DNA of 64,000 bases from BHER01 sp051652245. GTDB lineage: Bacteria > Bacillota_I > Bacilli_A > Culicoidibacterales > Culicoidibacteraceae. Of this stretch, positions 50,270 through 59,253 are shown piece after piece (within the stretch, counting starts at the first letter, position 1; every line of letters begins with the position of its first letter). The notes below the pieces were generated by a model, which had not been told where the DNA came from, did not search any database, and saw only the letters and a program-made list of their open reading frames with translations. The translations under genes and the position numbers were made by a program. The stretch is from positions 5,871 to 69,870 of the forward strand of contig JBOFTV010000045.1 in assembly GCA_051652245.1 (NCBI GenBank). Direction: 5' to 3'.

Positions 50270-51913
50270 TTATCTGTTTGATGGGCGACGTGCTCCAGCT
50301 GGACGGTCTCCACCAGCACGGCGGTCATCACGACGACGATCTCCACCATTAAATCCACCTTCAGATGAACCAGCGCGACGATCATCACGACGACGATCTC
50401 CGCCATTAAATCCACCTTCAGATGAACCAGAACGGCGATCATCACGACGACGATCTCCACCGCCACTGCCGAATCCACCACGGTTTCCACCACCATTAAA
50501 TCCGCCGCGATTTCCACCGCCACCGAATCCACCGCGGTTTCCACCACGACGATCTCCACCGCCACCTTGGCGTCCAGAGTGATGTTCAAGTCCACGTTTT
50601 GCATTTTTAGCGTGATCCTCGATAAATTTATCTTTATCAAATGATGGCGTTAAAAGCATTAATGCACTAGCAAGTAATTCAGTTGCACCATTTTCAGCAA
50701 GTAATTTCTTAGCTAATTCAAGATAGTTTGCATCAGTTACTTTTTCGATGTTATTTGTTACTTTTTCCATGGATTGTTTTTCAATAGCATCAATTACATC
50801 ATCAACAGTTGGGTGTGAAAGCTTAGTTAATTTCGAAGCTGTTTTACGCTCAATTTGAGGTAATAATTGATTAACTTCTTTTGGGGTGAAAAATGAGATA
50901 GCGTTACCCGATGCATCAGCACGACCAGTACGACCAATACGGTGAACGTAGTACTCAAGTTCTTGGGGTAAATCATAATTAAACACATGTGATAATTCTT
51001 TAATATCTAATCCACGGGCTGCAACATCAGTTGCAACGAGTAGTTTTGTTTGACCAGCACGGAATTTCTTAAACGTAAATGTTCTTTGTTCTTGTGATAA
51101 GTCACCATGAATACGATCAACAACAAAGCCTAATTGAACAAGTGATTCTGTGATTTCATCAACTCTTTTTTTCGTACGTGCAAAAATAATTGCTCTTTCT
51201 GGTGCTTGAACACGAAGTAAGTCAGCTAAAATTGAAATCTTTTGAGCATCTCTCATAACAAGGAAGCTTTGATTGATCTGGTCTAATTTTTCTCTTGTTG
51301 CTTTGATTTGGATATATTCTGGATTTTTCAAAAATTTATTAGCAACAACTTCAATTTTTCGATTCATTGTAGCAGAGAAAAATAATGTTTGATGTTCTTC
51401 GACAATTTTTTCAGAGATTGTTTCAACATCGTCGATAAATCCCATGCTTAACATTTCATCAACTTCATCTAAAACGAGGAAACGGATGTTTTCTGTTTTA
51501 AGAACACGACGTTTCATTAAGTCGATACAACGACCTGGTGTTGCGACAACACATTCAAAACCGCTTTTCAAATCACGAATTTGACGATCAATTGATGAAC
51601 CACCAAAAACAACGGCTGTACGAATTTTTGTATGCTGTGCCATTTGGCTGAAAGCGTCGGAAACTTGTAATGCAAGCTCACGTGTAGGGACTAAAATTAA
51701 TGTTTGTAATGTTCTATTTGCATGCATTTGTTCAATAATTGGAATTGAAAACCCTGCAGTTTTTCCTGTTCCTGTTTGTGCTTGACCAATAATATCACGG
51801 CCTGCAAGTGCAAGGGGAATGGCTTTTTCTTGGATTGGTGTAGCGTCGGTAAAGCCGATTTTCGCTAAGGTGCTTTGCATGTCCTCAGACAATGCTAATT
51901 CAGTATATTTCAT
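50270..51913 (-). CDS. cshA: DEAD-box RNA helicase CshA-like, with RGG-repeat tail
   Basis: CshA-type helicases unwind RNA during cold adaptation, ribosome assembly and mRNA decay. The 547-residue protein has motif Q (GFTDATPIQ), motif I AQTGTGKT, PTRELALQ, motif II as DEVD rather than DEAD, motif III SAT, ARGLDI and YVHRIGRTGRA. Residues about 455-547 are a low-complexity Gly/Arg tail of RGGF, GGDRRRDDRR and SSEGGFNGG repeats, encoded by near-identical 50-60-bp direct repeats, likely an RNA-binding extension. The ribosome binding site is GAAGGAG. A promoter far upstream leaves a leader of roughly 280 nt containing a terminator-like hairpin. Confidence 0.95.
   Translation of the reverse strand: MKYTELALSEDMQSTLAKIGFTDATPIQEKAIPLALAGRDIIGQAQTGTGKTAGFSIPIIEQMHANRTLQTLILVPTRELALQVSDAFSQMAQHTKIRTAVVFGGSSIDRQIRDLKSGFECVVATPGRCIDLMKRRVLKTENIRFLVLDEVDEMLSMGFIDDVETISEKIVEEHQTLFFSATMNRKIEVVANKFLKNPEYIQIKATREKLDQINQSFLVMRDAQKISILADLLRVQAPERAIIFARTKKRVDEITESLVQLGFVVDRIHGDLSQEQRTFTFKKFRAGQTKLLVATDVAARGLDIKELSHVFNYDLPQELEYYVHRIGRTGRADASGNAISFFTPKEVNQLLPQIERKTASKLTKLSHPTVDDVIDAIEKQSMEKVTNNIEKVTDANYLELAKKLLAENGATELLASALMLLTPSFDKDKFIEDHAKNAKRGLEHHSGRQGGGGDRRGGNRGGFGGGGNRGGFNGGGNRGGFGSGGGDRRRDDRRSGSSEGGFNGGDRRRDDRRAGSSEGGFNGGDRRRDDRRAGGDRPAGARRPSNR
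50290..50560 (-). repeat. Direct repeats encoding the RGG/GGDRRRDDRR tail
   Basis: Units of about 50-60 bp (GATCGTCGTCGTGATGATCGT type on the minus strand, with the SSEGGFNGG coding part) recur two to three times with few changes, and shorter GGNRGGF units precede them. Confidence 0.8.
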
Positions 51914-51979
51914 AAGTTCTCCTTCAGTTTGTAAATGATCACATCGAAAATTTCCTAATCCGACCTAAATTTAGGCAGA

Positions 51980-52008
51980 CAAAAAAACCTTTGTAACTCA
52001 AAGGTTTT
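51980..52008 (-). terminator. Terminator hairpin inside the DEAD-box leader
   Basis: On the minus strand AACCTTTG-AGTTA-CAAAGGTT is followed by five or more U, within the leader and about 70 nt before the start codon. Confidence 0.75.
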
Positions 52009-52019
52009 CAATATTTTAA

Positions 52020-52110
52020 ATGCAAAATAAAAAAATTGCATCATAAATAGGAAAGACGCTGCGTCACTCTTATTACAAGGGTGTGAGCGTTTAAGACCTA
52101 TTTTTTATAA
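52020..52110 (-). promoter_or_regulatory. Structured leader hairpins of the DEAD-box gene
   Basis: ATGCAA/TTGCAT (52020-52041) forms one hairpin. AAATAGG/CCTATTT (52045-52103) closes a second, long imperfect hairpin that contains GACGCT/AGCGTT and TCACTCTT/AAGGGTGTGA. Confidence 0.6.
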
Positions 52111-52193
52111 ATACAATTTTAATTGTTATTACAATATATAAGTTAATGGACTTTAACAATAAAGTGCGTGTCACACTCGACCCTCTGCTAAGC

Positions 52194-52222
52194 ATTATAC
52201 ACGAATCAATCAATAATGTCAA
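52194..52222 (-). promoter_or_regulatory. Promoter of the DEAD-box helicase gene
   Basis: On the minus strand TTGACA (52217-52222) and TATAAT (52194-52199) are separated by 17 nt, about 280 nt before the start codon. Confidence 0.85.
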
Positions 52223-52241
52223 TCAATAATGTCAATCAATA
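52206..52241. repeat. Tandem 13-bp repeat at the DEAD-box promoter
   Basis: TCAATCAATAATG is repeated about 2.8 times and spans the -35 of the DEAD-box promoter, putting TTGACA in two registers. It could be a binding site or simply slippage. Confidence 0.7.
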
Positions 52242-52365
52242 ACATGCCTAGTACGCAAAGGTGAGAATAATGCTCACAATGAGCAGTCTTTTTTTAAAAA
52301 AAAGCGAAACATGTTATGATAGAGGGAGCAAAAATTGTTTATGGAAGAAAGATTGGGTAAAAAAC

Positions 52366-54708
52366 GTGAAGCAGAAAATAAATATTGAATATGGTTTGAC
52401 TACAAAACAGGTGGAGCAGCGCAAAATTAATGGGGATGTTAACATTATTACAAAGGTTCAAGCAAAGTCGGTGAAGGAGATTGTTTTATCCAATAGTATG
52501 ACCCTTTTTAATGGGTTGAATATTGGATTGGCTTTGATGGTTATTATCGCAGGGTCACCTTCAAACGCCTTGTTTGCTTTTGTTATTGTTAGTAATACAT
52601 TTATTGGGATTTTTCAGGAAATTAGGGCGCGAATTACGCTGGAAAAACTTTCGTTGCTGAATACTTTTTTTGTGGATGTATTGCGGGATGGGGTTTTTTC
52701 AAAAATTGGGGTTACTGAGGTTGTTTTGGATGATATTGTTAAATTTGAGACGGGGCAACAAATTTCAATTGATGGGGTTGTTTGTTCACATGAGGCTGAA
52801 GTTGATGAGTCGCTGCTGACGGGGGAATCGGATGCCGTTTTTAAGGCTGAAGGTGATACTGTTCTAGGGGGGTCATTTGTGATTGCTGGATCAATTTTAG
52901 TACAAGTAAGTGCAGTTGGTGATTCTATGTACGCAAGTCGCTTAGCGCAGGAGGCGAAGGAATTTAAAATTGTCGATTCGGAGTTAATTAAGTCAATTAA
53001 GTTGATTATTAAGTGGGTAACAATTGTTATTATTCCGGTAGGTATTTTATTAATTTGGTCGCAATTTTTAGTTGCGGGGAATACATGGCAGATGGCAATT
53101 ATTGGTTCAGTTGCTGGTATTGTGGGGATGATTCCTGAAGGTTTAGTGCTGTTGACAAGCATTGCCTTTATGGTAGGTGTTGTCCGACTTGCTAAGGTGT
53201 ATACGCTTGTACAAGAGTTACCAGCGGTGGAAATGCTTGCGCGTGTGGATACTTTATGCCTCGATAAGACGGGAACAATTACCGAGGGGAATTTATTGTT
53301 GACAAATATTCAGCCTAATTCAGGTTGGACAGTTGAGCAGATGGATGAGGCATTGGCTGCCTTGAGTCGTAATTTGCCAGCAGCCAATGCAACACAAATT
53401 GCATTGCAACAACGGTATGACTTTTCTAATTGGAAAGCGAAGACGATTATTCCGTTTTCATCGTCGCGAAAATGGAGTGGTATTGCTTTTGAGACGCAAG
53501 GAACATGGATTATGGGGGCGCCAGAGATGGTTATTTTAAGTGATTATGCTAAATATGAACAGCATATCCAATCCGAGGCACAACTTGGTCGACGCGTCCT
53601 TGTATTGGCTTATAGTGCAACAGTAATTGAGCGGACGATGCCTTTAGATGAGGTTCAAATTGTCGGGTTTATTTCGTTTGAAGATATTGTTAGAAAAAGT
53701 GCTGTTGAAACATTCTCTTATTTTTTAGCGGAGTCGGTGGATATCAAAATCATTTCAGGCGATAGTCCTTTAACAGTTGCAGCGGTAGCAAAGAAGGCAG
53801 GTCTTGCTAATACAAATAGTTTTTTTGATGCTCGATATTTGCCAACGGATATGGAGCAAATTCGAAAAATTGTAGCTCAAACGACAATTTTTGGTCGTGT
53901 TAGTCCAACGCAGAAAAAGGCCTTGGTGATGGCCCTCCAAGCAAATGGTAAAACCGTTGCGATGACGGGGGATGGGGTTAATGATGTGCTTGCTCTAAAA
54001 CAATCAGATTGCGGTATTGCAATGGCAAATGGAAGTGAGGCAACCCGTGCAGTGGCTCAGCTTGTGCTACTTGATTCTGATTTTTCAGCATTACCGAAAG
54101 TTGTTTCTGAGGGGCGCAAAGTTATCAATAATATTGAGCAGGTTGCAAGCCTGTATCTTGTAAAGACATTATATTCAATGATTTTGAGTTTGATTTTCAT
54201 TATGTGGGTTAAAACATACCCCTTTTTACCAATTCAATTGACGTATGTTAGTAGTTTAATGGTGGGGATTCCTTCATTTTTTCTAGCGTTGGCACCAAAT
54301 GATCAGCGGGTGGAAGGCCGCTTTTTACCTAAAGTTATGAAAGACACCGTGCCAGGAGCCTTAACAATTGTTGCTTTTACGCTCCTTATTTATTTGTTGA
54401 TTCCCTACTTTGAGTTTAATGAAATAACAAGGCGAACGTTATCGCTATTGCTCCTGCTAGGTATCCAATTTATGATTTTATTAAAGGCTTGTCGACCGTT
54501 TAATCGGTTAAAAGTTGGTTTGGTTGCCATTATTGGTTTTTGTTCACTGGTAAGCATCTTTATGAGTGAAGTTCAGGAGATATTAATGATTACGCGCTTA
54601 AGTTTTTTTACGTATTTATTTGTAATGATATTATTAATTGCAGCATACTTTACAATGAAAATCTTAGAAGTTCTACTAATAAAACTAGAGAAAAAGGTGA
54701 TTGACTGA
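52366..54708 (+). CDS. P-type ATPase (CtpE/Exp7-like)
   Basis: The roughly 780-residue cation pump has the actuator motif TGESDAV (about 152), the phosphorylated Asp in DKTGTITEGN (about 300), TGDGVNDVLAL, and about ten membrane helices, with a short nucleotide-binding domain. Size and layout resemble the CtpE/Exp7 group of Actinobacteria and streptococci, linked to calcium or other cation transport. The start is placed at a GTG (52366), since a longer frame would run through a likely -10 region at 52315-52325; its ribosome binding site is weak, so the start is uncertain. It is divergent from the DEAD-box gene and 49 nt upstream of ydbC. Confidence 0.85.
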   Translation: MKQKINIEYGLTTKQVEQRKINGDVNIITKVQAKSVKEIVLSNSMTLFNGLNIGLALMVIIAGSPSNALFAFVIVSNTFIGIFQEIRARITLEKLSLLNTFFVDVLRDGVFSKIGVTEVVLDDIVKFETGQQISIDGVVCSHEAEVDESLLTGESDAVFKAEGDTVLGGSFVIAGSILVQVSAVGDSMYASRLAQEAKEFKIVDSELIKSIKLIIKWVTIVIIPVGILLIWSQFLVAGNTWQMAIIGSVAGIVGMIPEGLVLLTSIAFMVGVVRLAKVYTLVQELPAVEMLARVDTLCLDKTGTITEGNLLLTNIQPNSGWTVEQMDEALAALSRNLPAANATQIALQQRYDFSNWKAKTIIPFSSSRKWSGIAFETQGTWIMGAPEMVILSDYAKYEQHIQSEAQLGRRVLVLAYSATVIERTMPLDEVQIVGFISFEDIVRKSAVETFSYFLAESVDIKIISGDSPLTVAAVAKKAGLANTNSFFDARYLPTDMEQIRKIVAQTTIFGRVSPTQKKALVMALQANGKTVAMTGDGVNDVLALKQSDCGIAMANGSEATRAVAQLVLLDSDFSALPKVVSEGRKVINNIEQVASLYLVKTLYSMILSLIFIMWVKTYPFLPIQLTYVSSLMVGIPSFFLALAPNDQRVEGRFLPKVMKDTVPGALTIVAFTLLIYLLIPYFEFNEITRRTLSLLLLLGIQFMILLKACRPFNRLKVGLVAIIGFCSLVSIFMSEVQEILMITRLSFFTYLFVMILLIAAYFTMKILEVLLIKLEKKVID

Positions 54709-54757
54709 TATAATGGTGTGTAGTACTTAAATTAAAAAGGGAAAGGAGCGTAAACAG

Positions 54758-54973
54758 ATGGCAGAATTAACATTTGAAATTGTCAAACATATTGGGGTTT
54801 TATCAGAAAACGAAAAAGGTTGGACAAAAGAAATCAATTTAGTGAGCTGGAATGATCGGCCAGCAAAATATGATATCCGTGAATGGGATAAAGAACATAA
54901 AAAGATGAGTAAAGGCATAACTTTATCACAAGAAGAATTCTTTGAGCTTAAAGGGATTTTAGAGGAAGACTAA
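54758..54973 (+). CDS. YdbC-like PC4 single-strand-nucleic-acid-binding protein
   Basis: This 71-residue protein matches the PC4/YdbC family, with SENEKGWTKEINLVSWND, KYDIREWDKEHKKM and the terminal EEFFELKGILEE. YdbC proteins bind single-stranded DNA or RNA and are thought to modulate transcription or protect nucleic acids. There is no membrane or signal segment. The ribosome binding site is AAAGGAG. It follows the P-type ATPase gene by about 50 nt and is followed by a terminator at 54984. Confidence 0.85.
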   Translation: MAELTFEIVKHIGVLSENEKGWTKEINLVSWNDRPAKYDIREWDKEHKKMSKGITLSQEEFFELKGILEED

Positions 54974-54983
54974 ATTTAAAAAT

Positions 54984-55018
54984 AGCATTGTTGTGAAATA
55001 AACAACATGCTTTTTTTA
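54984..55018 (+). terminator. Terminator of the ydbC-like gene
   Basis: AGCAT-GTTGT and ACAAC-ATGCT form a stem with one bulge and a run of T. Confidence 0.8.
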
Positions 55019-55041
55019 TTGGAAAAAATATCGTGAAACGC

Positions 55042-55070
55042 CCGACAAAAGAGCTAAAATATGGTACAAT
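55042..55070 (+). promoter_or_regulatory. Promoter of the polA operon
   Basis: CCGACA (55042-55047) and an extended -10 TGGTACAAT (TACAAT at 55065-55070) are spaced by 17 nt. Confidence 0.65.
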
Positions 55071-55100
55071 AATAAGCAGAGAAACTCAAAGGAGAATTAT

Positions 55101-57776
55101 ATGAAAACGATCGTAATTATTGATGGGTACAGCCTTTTTTTTAGGGCATATTTTGCTACGGCTTATACGGGACAGTTTATGCACACTAGTGAAGGTGTGC
55201 CAACTAATGCCATTTTTTCATTTTCTAATATGATGTTTAGGATTTTAGGGGAGCATAATTTTACACATATTTTGGTGGCGTTGGACCCTGGTGGTAAGAC
55301 GTTTAGGCATGAATTAATGCCTAAGTATAAAGGGACAAGGTCGGAAACGCCAAGTGAGATGATTCCGCAATTTGCGTTATTACCAGAATTACTAGATGCC
55401 TTAAAAATACCACATTATAAACAAAAGAATTTTGAAGCCGATGACATCATTGGAACGGTTGCCAAAAATGCTGAATTGGCGGGATACAATGTGGCAATTT
55501 TATCATCTGATCGTGATTTATTACAATTAATTGATGAGAAAACAACAGTCCGCTTGCTAAAAAAAGGGTTAAGCGAGATTGAAGATATGACGCTTGAAAC
55601 ATTGTATGAGCAACTAGCATTACGGCCAAAGCAAATACCCGATTTAAAGGGGTTAATGGGAGATGCCGCTGATAATATTCCAGGTGTTCCAGGAATAGGG
55701 GAGAAGACGGCGCTTAAATTATTAGCGAAATATGAGACTGTTGAAGGCTTGTATGAGCACGTTGAAGAGCTAAAGGGGAAGCAAAAGGAGAAAGTTGTTG
55801 AAAACGAGGCGCTTGCCCGTCTAAGTAAACAGCTTGCAACAATTGATACCCAGATGACACTAGAATTAAACTTAGATGATTTAGCCTATAAGGCAATTGA
55901 TTTAGAGGCGTGTGGGCAGTTTTTTCGGAAGATTGAGTCGAAGACTTTGGCTAAGAAGGCGCAGAGTGTTTATGATGGTCAAATGGCAACAAAAGAGCAT
56001 GAAGATGATTTGTCTTTGGATAGTTTGCTATCTGATATTGATGTGTCCGTGCCACTTGCAACGATTGATGAGGTTTTTGAAATACCCGATAAGACGATGA
56101 TGTACTTTGAACATCCGTATGAAAATTATCATTTAGAGCAGGAGCCATTGTATGTTGTTTTATATCAACAAGATTTCTTAAAGGCATTTACGTGGTCAGC
56201 ATTTAGCCAAAATCCAACCATAAGAGCCTGGCTAGCATCAGAAAAAGCAACTAAGATGGTTTTTGATAGCAAGAAAGCGTATAGCTTTTGTGCCTATGCT
56301 GGTTTAGATATTGCAGGAATTTGCCTTGATCTGCAATTAGCAAGTTATTTAATTAATCCATCTACTAAAGTTGATGAAGTAGCAGACATTGCACAGACAT
56401 ATGAGTATACAATCCATTATCAAGAACATATTTATGGTAAAAATACGAAGTTTTCACTAGAAAACGATGAGGCAATTTTCAAGTATGCTCTGGAGCAAGC
56501 AGAAATGTGCTATCAATTAGCCGATATCTTAGAACAAGCTTTAGTTGATGATGATTTGGTAGAGCTTTTACATGATGTTGAGATGCCGTTGGCAAAAATT
56601 TTAGCCCAGATGGAGCTAGTGGGAATTCGGGTAGATAGTCAAACATTGATTGAACAAGGAAAAATAATTGATGGGCGAATTGCTATTTTGGAGGAAACTA
56701 TTTATGAGCATGCCGGGACAACTTTTAATATTGCTTCACCAAAGCAATTAGGTGAAATTCTGTTTGATACCCTTAATTTACCGGTGATTAAAAAGACGAA
56801 AAATGGTTATTCAACGGCTGCTAATGTGCTAGAGGCGTTAAGTGGCATGCATCCAATTATTCCCTTAATTGGTGAATATCGACAACTAGCAAAGCTTAAT
56901 TCAACATATATCAAGGGACTACAACCAGCCATTTTTGCTGATGGCAAGGTGCACACAATTTATAAGCAAGCACAAACGCAGACCGGTCGTCTAAGTTCAA
57001 TTGAGCCAAATTTACAAAATATTCCAATCCGCTTAGAAGAAGGTCGACTTATTCGGAAGGCTTTTGTGGCAAGTGATGATAATCATGTGTTGTTTTCAGC
57101 GGATTACTCCCAAATTGAATTGCGAATTTTGGCCCATCTGGCAAGCGTGGAAACACTTGTGGATGCATTTGTTCACAAAAGAGATATCCACACGGAAACA
57201 GCAATGAAAGTTTTTGAAGTTGATGCTCAGAATGTGACCTCATTAATGCGTTCACAGGCAAAGGCTGTTAATTTTGGGATTATTTATGGGATGAGTGATT
57301 TTGGTTTGGCAACGCAATTGCAGATTAGCCGCCAAAGTGCGAAGCAATTTATCGATAAATATTTTGAATTATTTCCAGGGATTAAAAAGTATATGGCTGA
57401 CACAATTGTAACAGCAGAGAAATCCGGATATGTCGAAACAATGCTTAAAAGGCGACGCTACTTTCCAGCAATACATAGTCGAAATTTTAATGAACGAAAT
57501 ATGGCAAAACGGGCAGCGATGAATGCCCCTATTCAAGGCAGTGCAGCTGATATTTTAAAGCTGGCAATGATTGCGATTGATAGGCGATTAAAAGCGGAAA
57601 AGCTGGAGACAAAAATGATATTGCAGGTCCATGATGAATTGATTTTTGATACACTAGTAGAGGAACTTGCAGCAGTTGAGCAATTAGTTTGCGAAGAAAT
57701 GGCAACGGCAATTAGTATGAGTGTCCCCCTAGAAGTGGGGATTGCCCAAGGAAAATCGTGGTACGACGCGAAATAA
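55101..57776 (+). CDS. polA: DNA polymerase I
   Basis: Pol I fills gaps in repair and removes Okazaki primers. The 891-residue protein has an N-terminal 5'-3' exonuclease domain (about 1-290; DGYSLFFRAYFA, GVPGIGEKTA), a degenerate 3'-5' exonuclease domain lacking the D-x-E motif (it reads FEHPYENYH), and the polymerase domain with DYSQIELR (about 668), QAKAVNFGIIYGMS (about 718) and QVHDELIFD (about 842). Proofreading is therefore likely absent, as in other Bacillota Pol I. It heads polA-mutM-coaE-dnaB-dnaI. The ribosome binding site is AAAGGAG. Confidence 0.97.
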   Translation: MKTIVIIDGYSLFFRAYFATAYTGQFMHTSEGVPTNAIFSFSNMMFRILGEHNFTHILVALDPGGKTFRHELMPKYKGTRSETPSEMIPQFALLPELLDALKIPHYKQKNFEADDIIGTVAKNAELAGYNVAILSSDRDLLQLIDEKTTVRLLKKGLSEIEDMTLETLYEQLALRPKQIPDLKGLMGDAADNIPGVPGIGEKTALKLLAKYETVEGLYEHVEELKGKQKEKVVENEALARLSKQLATIDTQMTLELNLDDLAYKAIDLEACGQFFRKIESKTLAKKAQSVYDGQMATKEHEDDLSLDSLLSDIDVSVPLATIDEVFEIPDKTMMYFEHPYENYHLEQEPLYVVLYQQDFLKAFTWSAFSQNPTIRAWLASEKATKMVFDSKKAYSFCAYAGLDIAGICLDLQLASYLINPSTKVDEVADIAQTYEYTIHYQEHIYGKNTKFSLENDEAIFKYALEQAEMCYQLADILEQALVDDDLVELLHDVEMPLAKILAQMELVGIRVDSQTLIEQGKIIDGRIAILEETIYEHAGTTFNIASPKQLGEILFDTLNLPVIKKTKNGYSTAANVLEALSGMHPIIPLIGEYRQLAKLNSTYIKGLQPAIFADGKVHTIYKQAQTQTGRLSSIEPNLQNIPIRLEEGRLIRKAFVASDDNHVLFSADYSQIELRILAHLASVETLVDAFVHKRDIHTETAMKVFEVDAQNVTSLMRSQAKAVNFGIIYGMSDFGLATQLQISRQSAKQFIDKYFELFPGIKKYMADTIVTAEKSGYVETMLKRRRYFPAIHSRNFNERNMAKRAAMNAPIQGSAADILKLAMIAIDRRLKAEKLETKMILQVHDELIFDTLVEELAAVEQLVCEEMATAISMSVPLEVGIAQGKSWYDAK

Positions 57777-57799
57777 CAAAAGTGAAGGGGAAAACAAGA

Positions 57800-58633
57800 A
57801 TGCCAGAATTGCCAGAAGTAGAAACGGTTGTTAGAGAACTGCGAAAAAATATTGTTGCGAAAAAGATTATGACATTACGTGCAAGTTATCCTAAGTTAAT
57901 TTGTGCTTCAATTGTCCAAATTAAGGATAATGTGGATGGGCAGACGATTACAGCAATTGAACGTTTTGGGAAATACATTTTAATTTGTCTTGAAAATCAA
58001 AAGGTCATCCGTGTGCACTTACGTATGGAAGGTAAATTTTATTTAACAGATAGATTAATCGATGAAAGCATTGATAAACACGTGCATGGAATATTTAGTT
58101 TTAGTGATGGTACTTATTTGAAATATCATGACGTTCGTAAATTTGGCACCTTTGAAATAATTTCGTATTTTGCCAATTGGCATGAGGAATCTAAATTTAG
58201 TACCCTTGGTTTTGAGCCGTGGGAAAGTGGATGCACAGAGGCCTTTATTAGCGCAAAACTCCAAAAATCACAAATGATGATAAAACCTAATTTACTGAAT
58301 CAGAAAACAATTGTTGGATTAGGTAATATTTATGTTGATGAAGTGCTTCATTTATCAAACATCCATCCAACAAAGATCTGTAGTACACTTAAGTCAAGTC
58401 AAATCAAAGCAATTGCTAAAAATGCTGATGAGGTACTCAAAAAGGCAATTGCATTAGGTGGAACAACAATTAGGAGTTATCATAGTACAATGGGCATTGA
58501 TGGTCTTTTTCAAAATGAATTGCTCGTTCACTTGCGCAAGGGTGAGGCATGTTATCGTTGTAACACAAAAATAATTAAAGAAAAAATCAGTGGTAGAGGC
58601 AGTTATTATTGTCCAAAATGCCAAGTTAAATAA
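57800..58633 (+). CDS. mutM: Formamidopyrimidine-DNA glycosylase
   Basis: MutM/Fpg removes 8-oxoguanine and formamidopyrimidines from DNA and cuts the abasic site. The 277-residue protein begins PELPEVETV (catalytic Pro1 after Met removal, Glu2), has the conserved helix-two-turn-helix with NQKTIVGLGNIYVDE, and ends with a zinc finger CYRCNTKI...YYCPKC. The ATG is 9 nt after AAGGGG; a longer frame in the polA end is rejected. It lies 23 nt after polA and 19 nt before coaE. Confidence 0.97.
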   Translation: MPELPEVETVVRELRKNIVAKKIMTLRASYPKLICASIVQIKDNVDGQTITAIERFGKYILICLENQKVIRVHLRMEGKFYLTDRLIDESIDKHVHGIFSFSDGTYLKYHDVRKFGTFEIISYFANWHEESKFSTLGFEPWESGCTEAFISAKLQKSQMMIKPNLLNQKTIVGLGNIYVDEVLHLSNIHPTKICSTLKSSQIKAIAKNADEVLKKAIALGGTTIRSYHSTMGIDGLFQNELLVHLRKGEACYRCNTKIIKEKISGRGSYYCPKCQVK

Positions 58634-58652
58634 AAGAATAGGAGAAATCAAA

Positions 58653-59231
58653 GTGAAGAAAATTATTGGATTAACAGGGGCGATTGCAACGGGTAAATCA
58701 ACGGTAGCTAATTTATTTATTGAAGAAGGCATTTATGTTATTGATAGTGATGTCTTAGCTAAACAAGCACTAAAGCAGGCAGCAGTCATCAAGCAGTTAG
58801 TTGAAACATTTGGCCAAGAAATATTAACGGCAGCAGGAACAGTAGACCGGGTTTACTTGGGGGAAGTAATTTTTTCAAATGAGGAGAAAAGGCAGCAGTT
58901 AAATACGATTGTTCATCCTGTTGTTAAGGCGGAAATTATGCGGTTATTAGAGCAACGCAAAAATGATGTCGTTGTAGTAGATGTTCCGTTGATGTATGAA
59001 ACTGATTTTCATAAATTAATGGATGAAATCATTGTTGTATATGCACCATTTGAAGCGCAAATTCACCGGTTAATGGAACGCAATCATTTTGAATATGAAG
59101 ATGCGCTCAAGCGAATTTCATCACAAATATCAATTGAAGAGAAAAAAGGTAAAGCGGACTTTGTTATCGATAATAGTGGGACAAAGATGCAGTTATATCG
59201 CAATTTCAGAGAAATATTAAAGCAAATCTAA
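58653..59231 (+). CDS. coaE: Dephospho-CoA kinase
   Basis: CoaE phosphorylates dephospho-CoA to coenzyme A. The 192-residue protein begins KKIIGLTGAIATGKST (Walker A) and contains DSDVLAKQA, VDVPLMYETDF, and RISSQISIEEKKGKADFVIDNSGT, all CoaE features. The start is GTG, 8 nt after AGGAGA; an overlapping upstream start inside mutM is not supported by a ribosome binding site. It lies in the polA-mutM-coaE-dnaB-dnaI operon. nrdR and ytaF-like genes that can occur here in Bacillus are missing. Confidence 0.96.
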   Translation: MKKIIGLTGAIATGKSTVANLFIEEGIYVIDSDVLAKQALKQAAVIKQLVETFGQEILTAAGTVDRVYLGEVIFSNEEKRQQLNTIVHPVVKAEIMRLLEQRKNDVVVVDVPLMYETDFHKLMDEIIVVYAPFEAQIHRLMERNHFEYEDALKRISSQISIEEKKGKADFVIDNSGTKMQLYRNFREILKQI

Positions 59232-59253
59232 CAGGAGAGGAGGGGCGGATAAA

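Noticed and set aside
50290..50560. Possible CRISPR-like array
   Set aside because: The repeats are direct, in frame, and encode the Gly/Arg tail of the helicase; there are no unique spacers of even length.
50218..50640. A second minus-strand frame over the end of the helicase gene rich in VVVETAVDS-like repeats
   Set aside because: It is the shifted frame of the RGG-repeat DNA and overlaps the terminator; the repeats explain its regular look.
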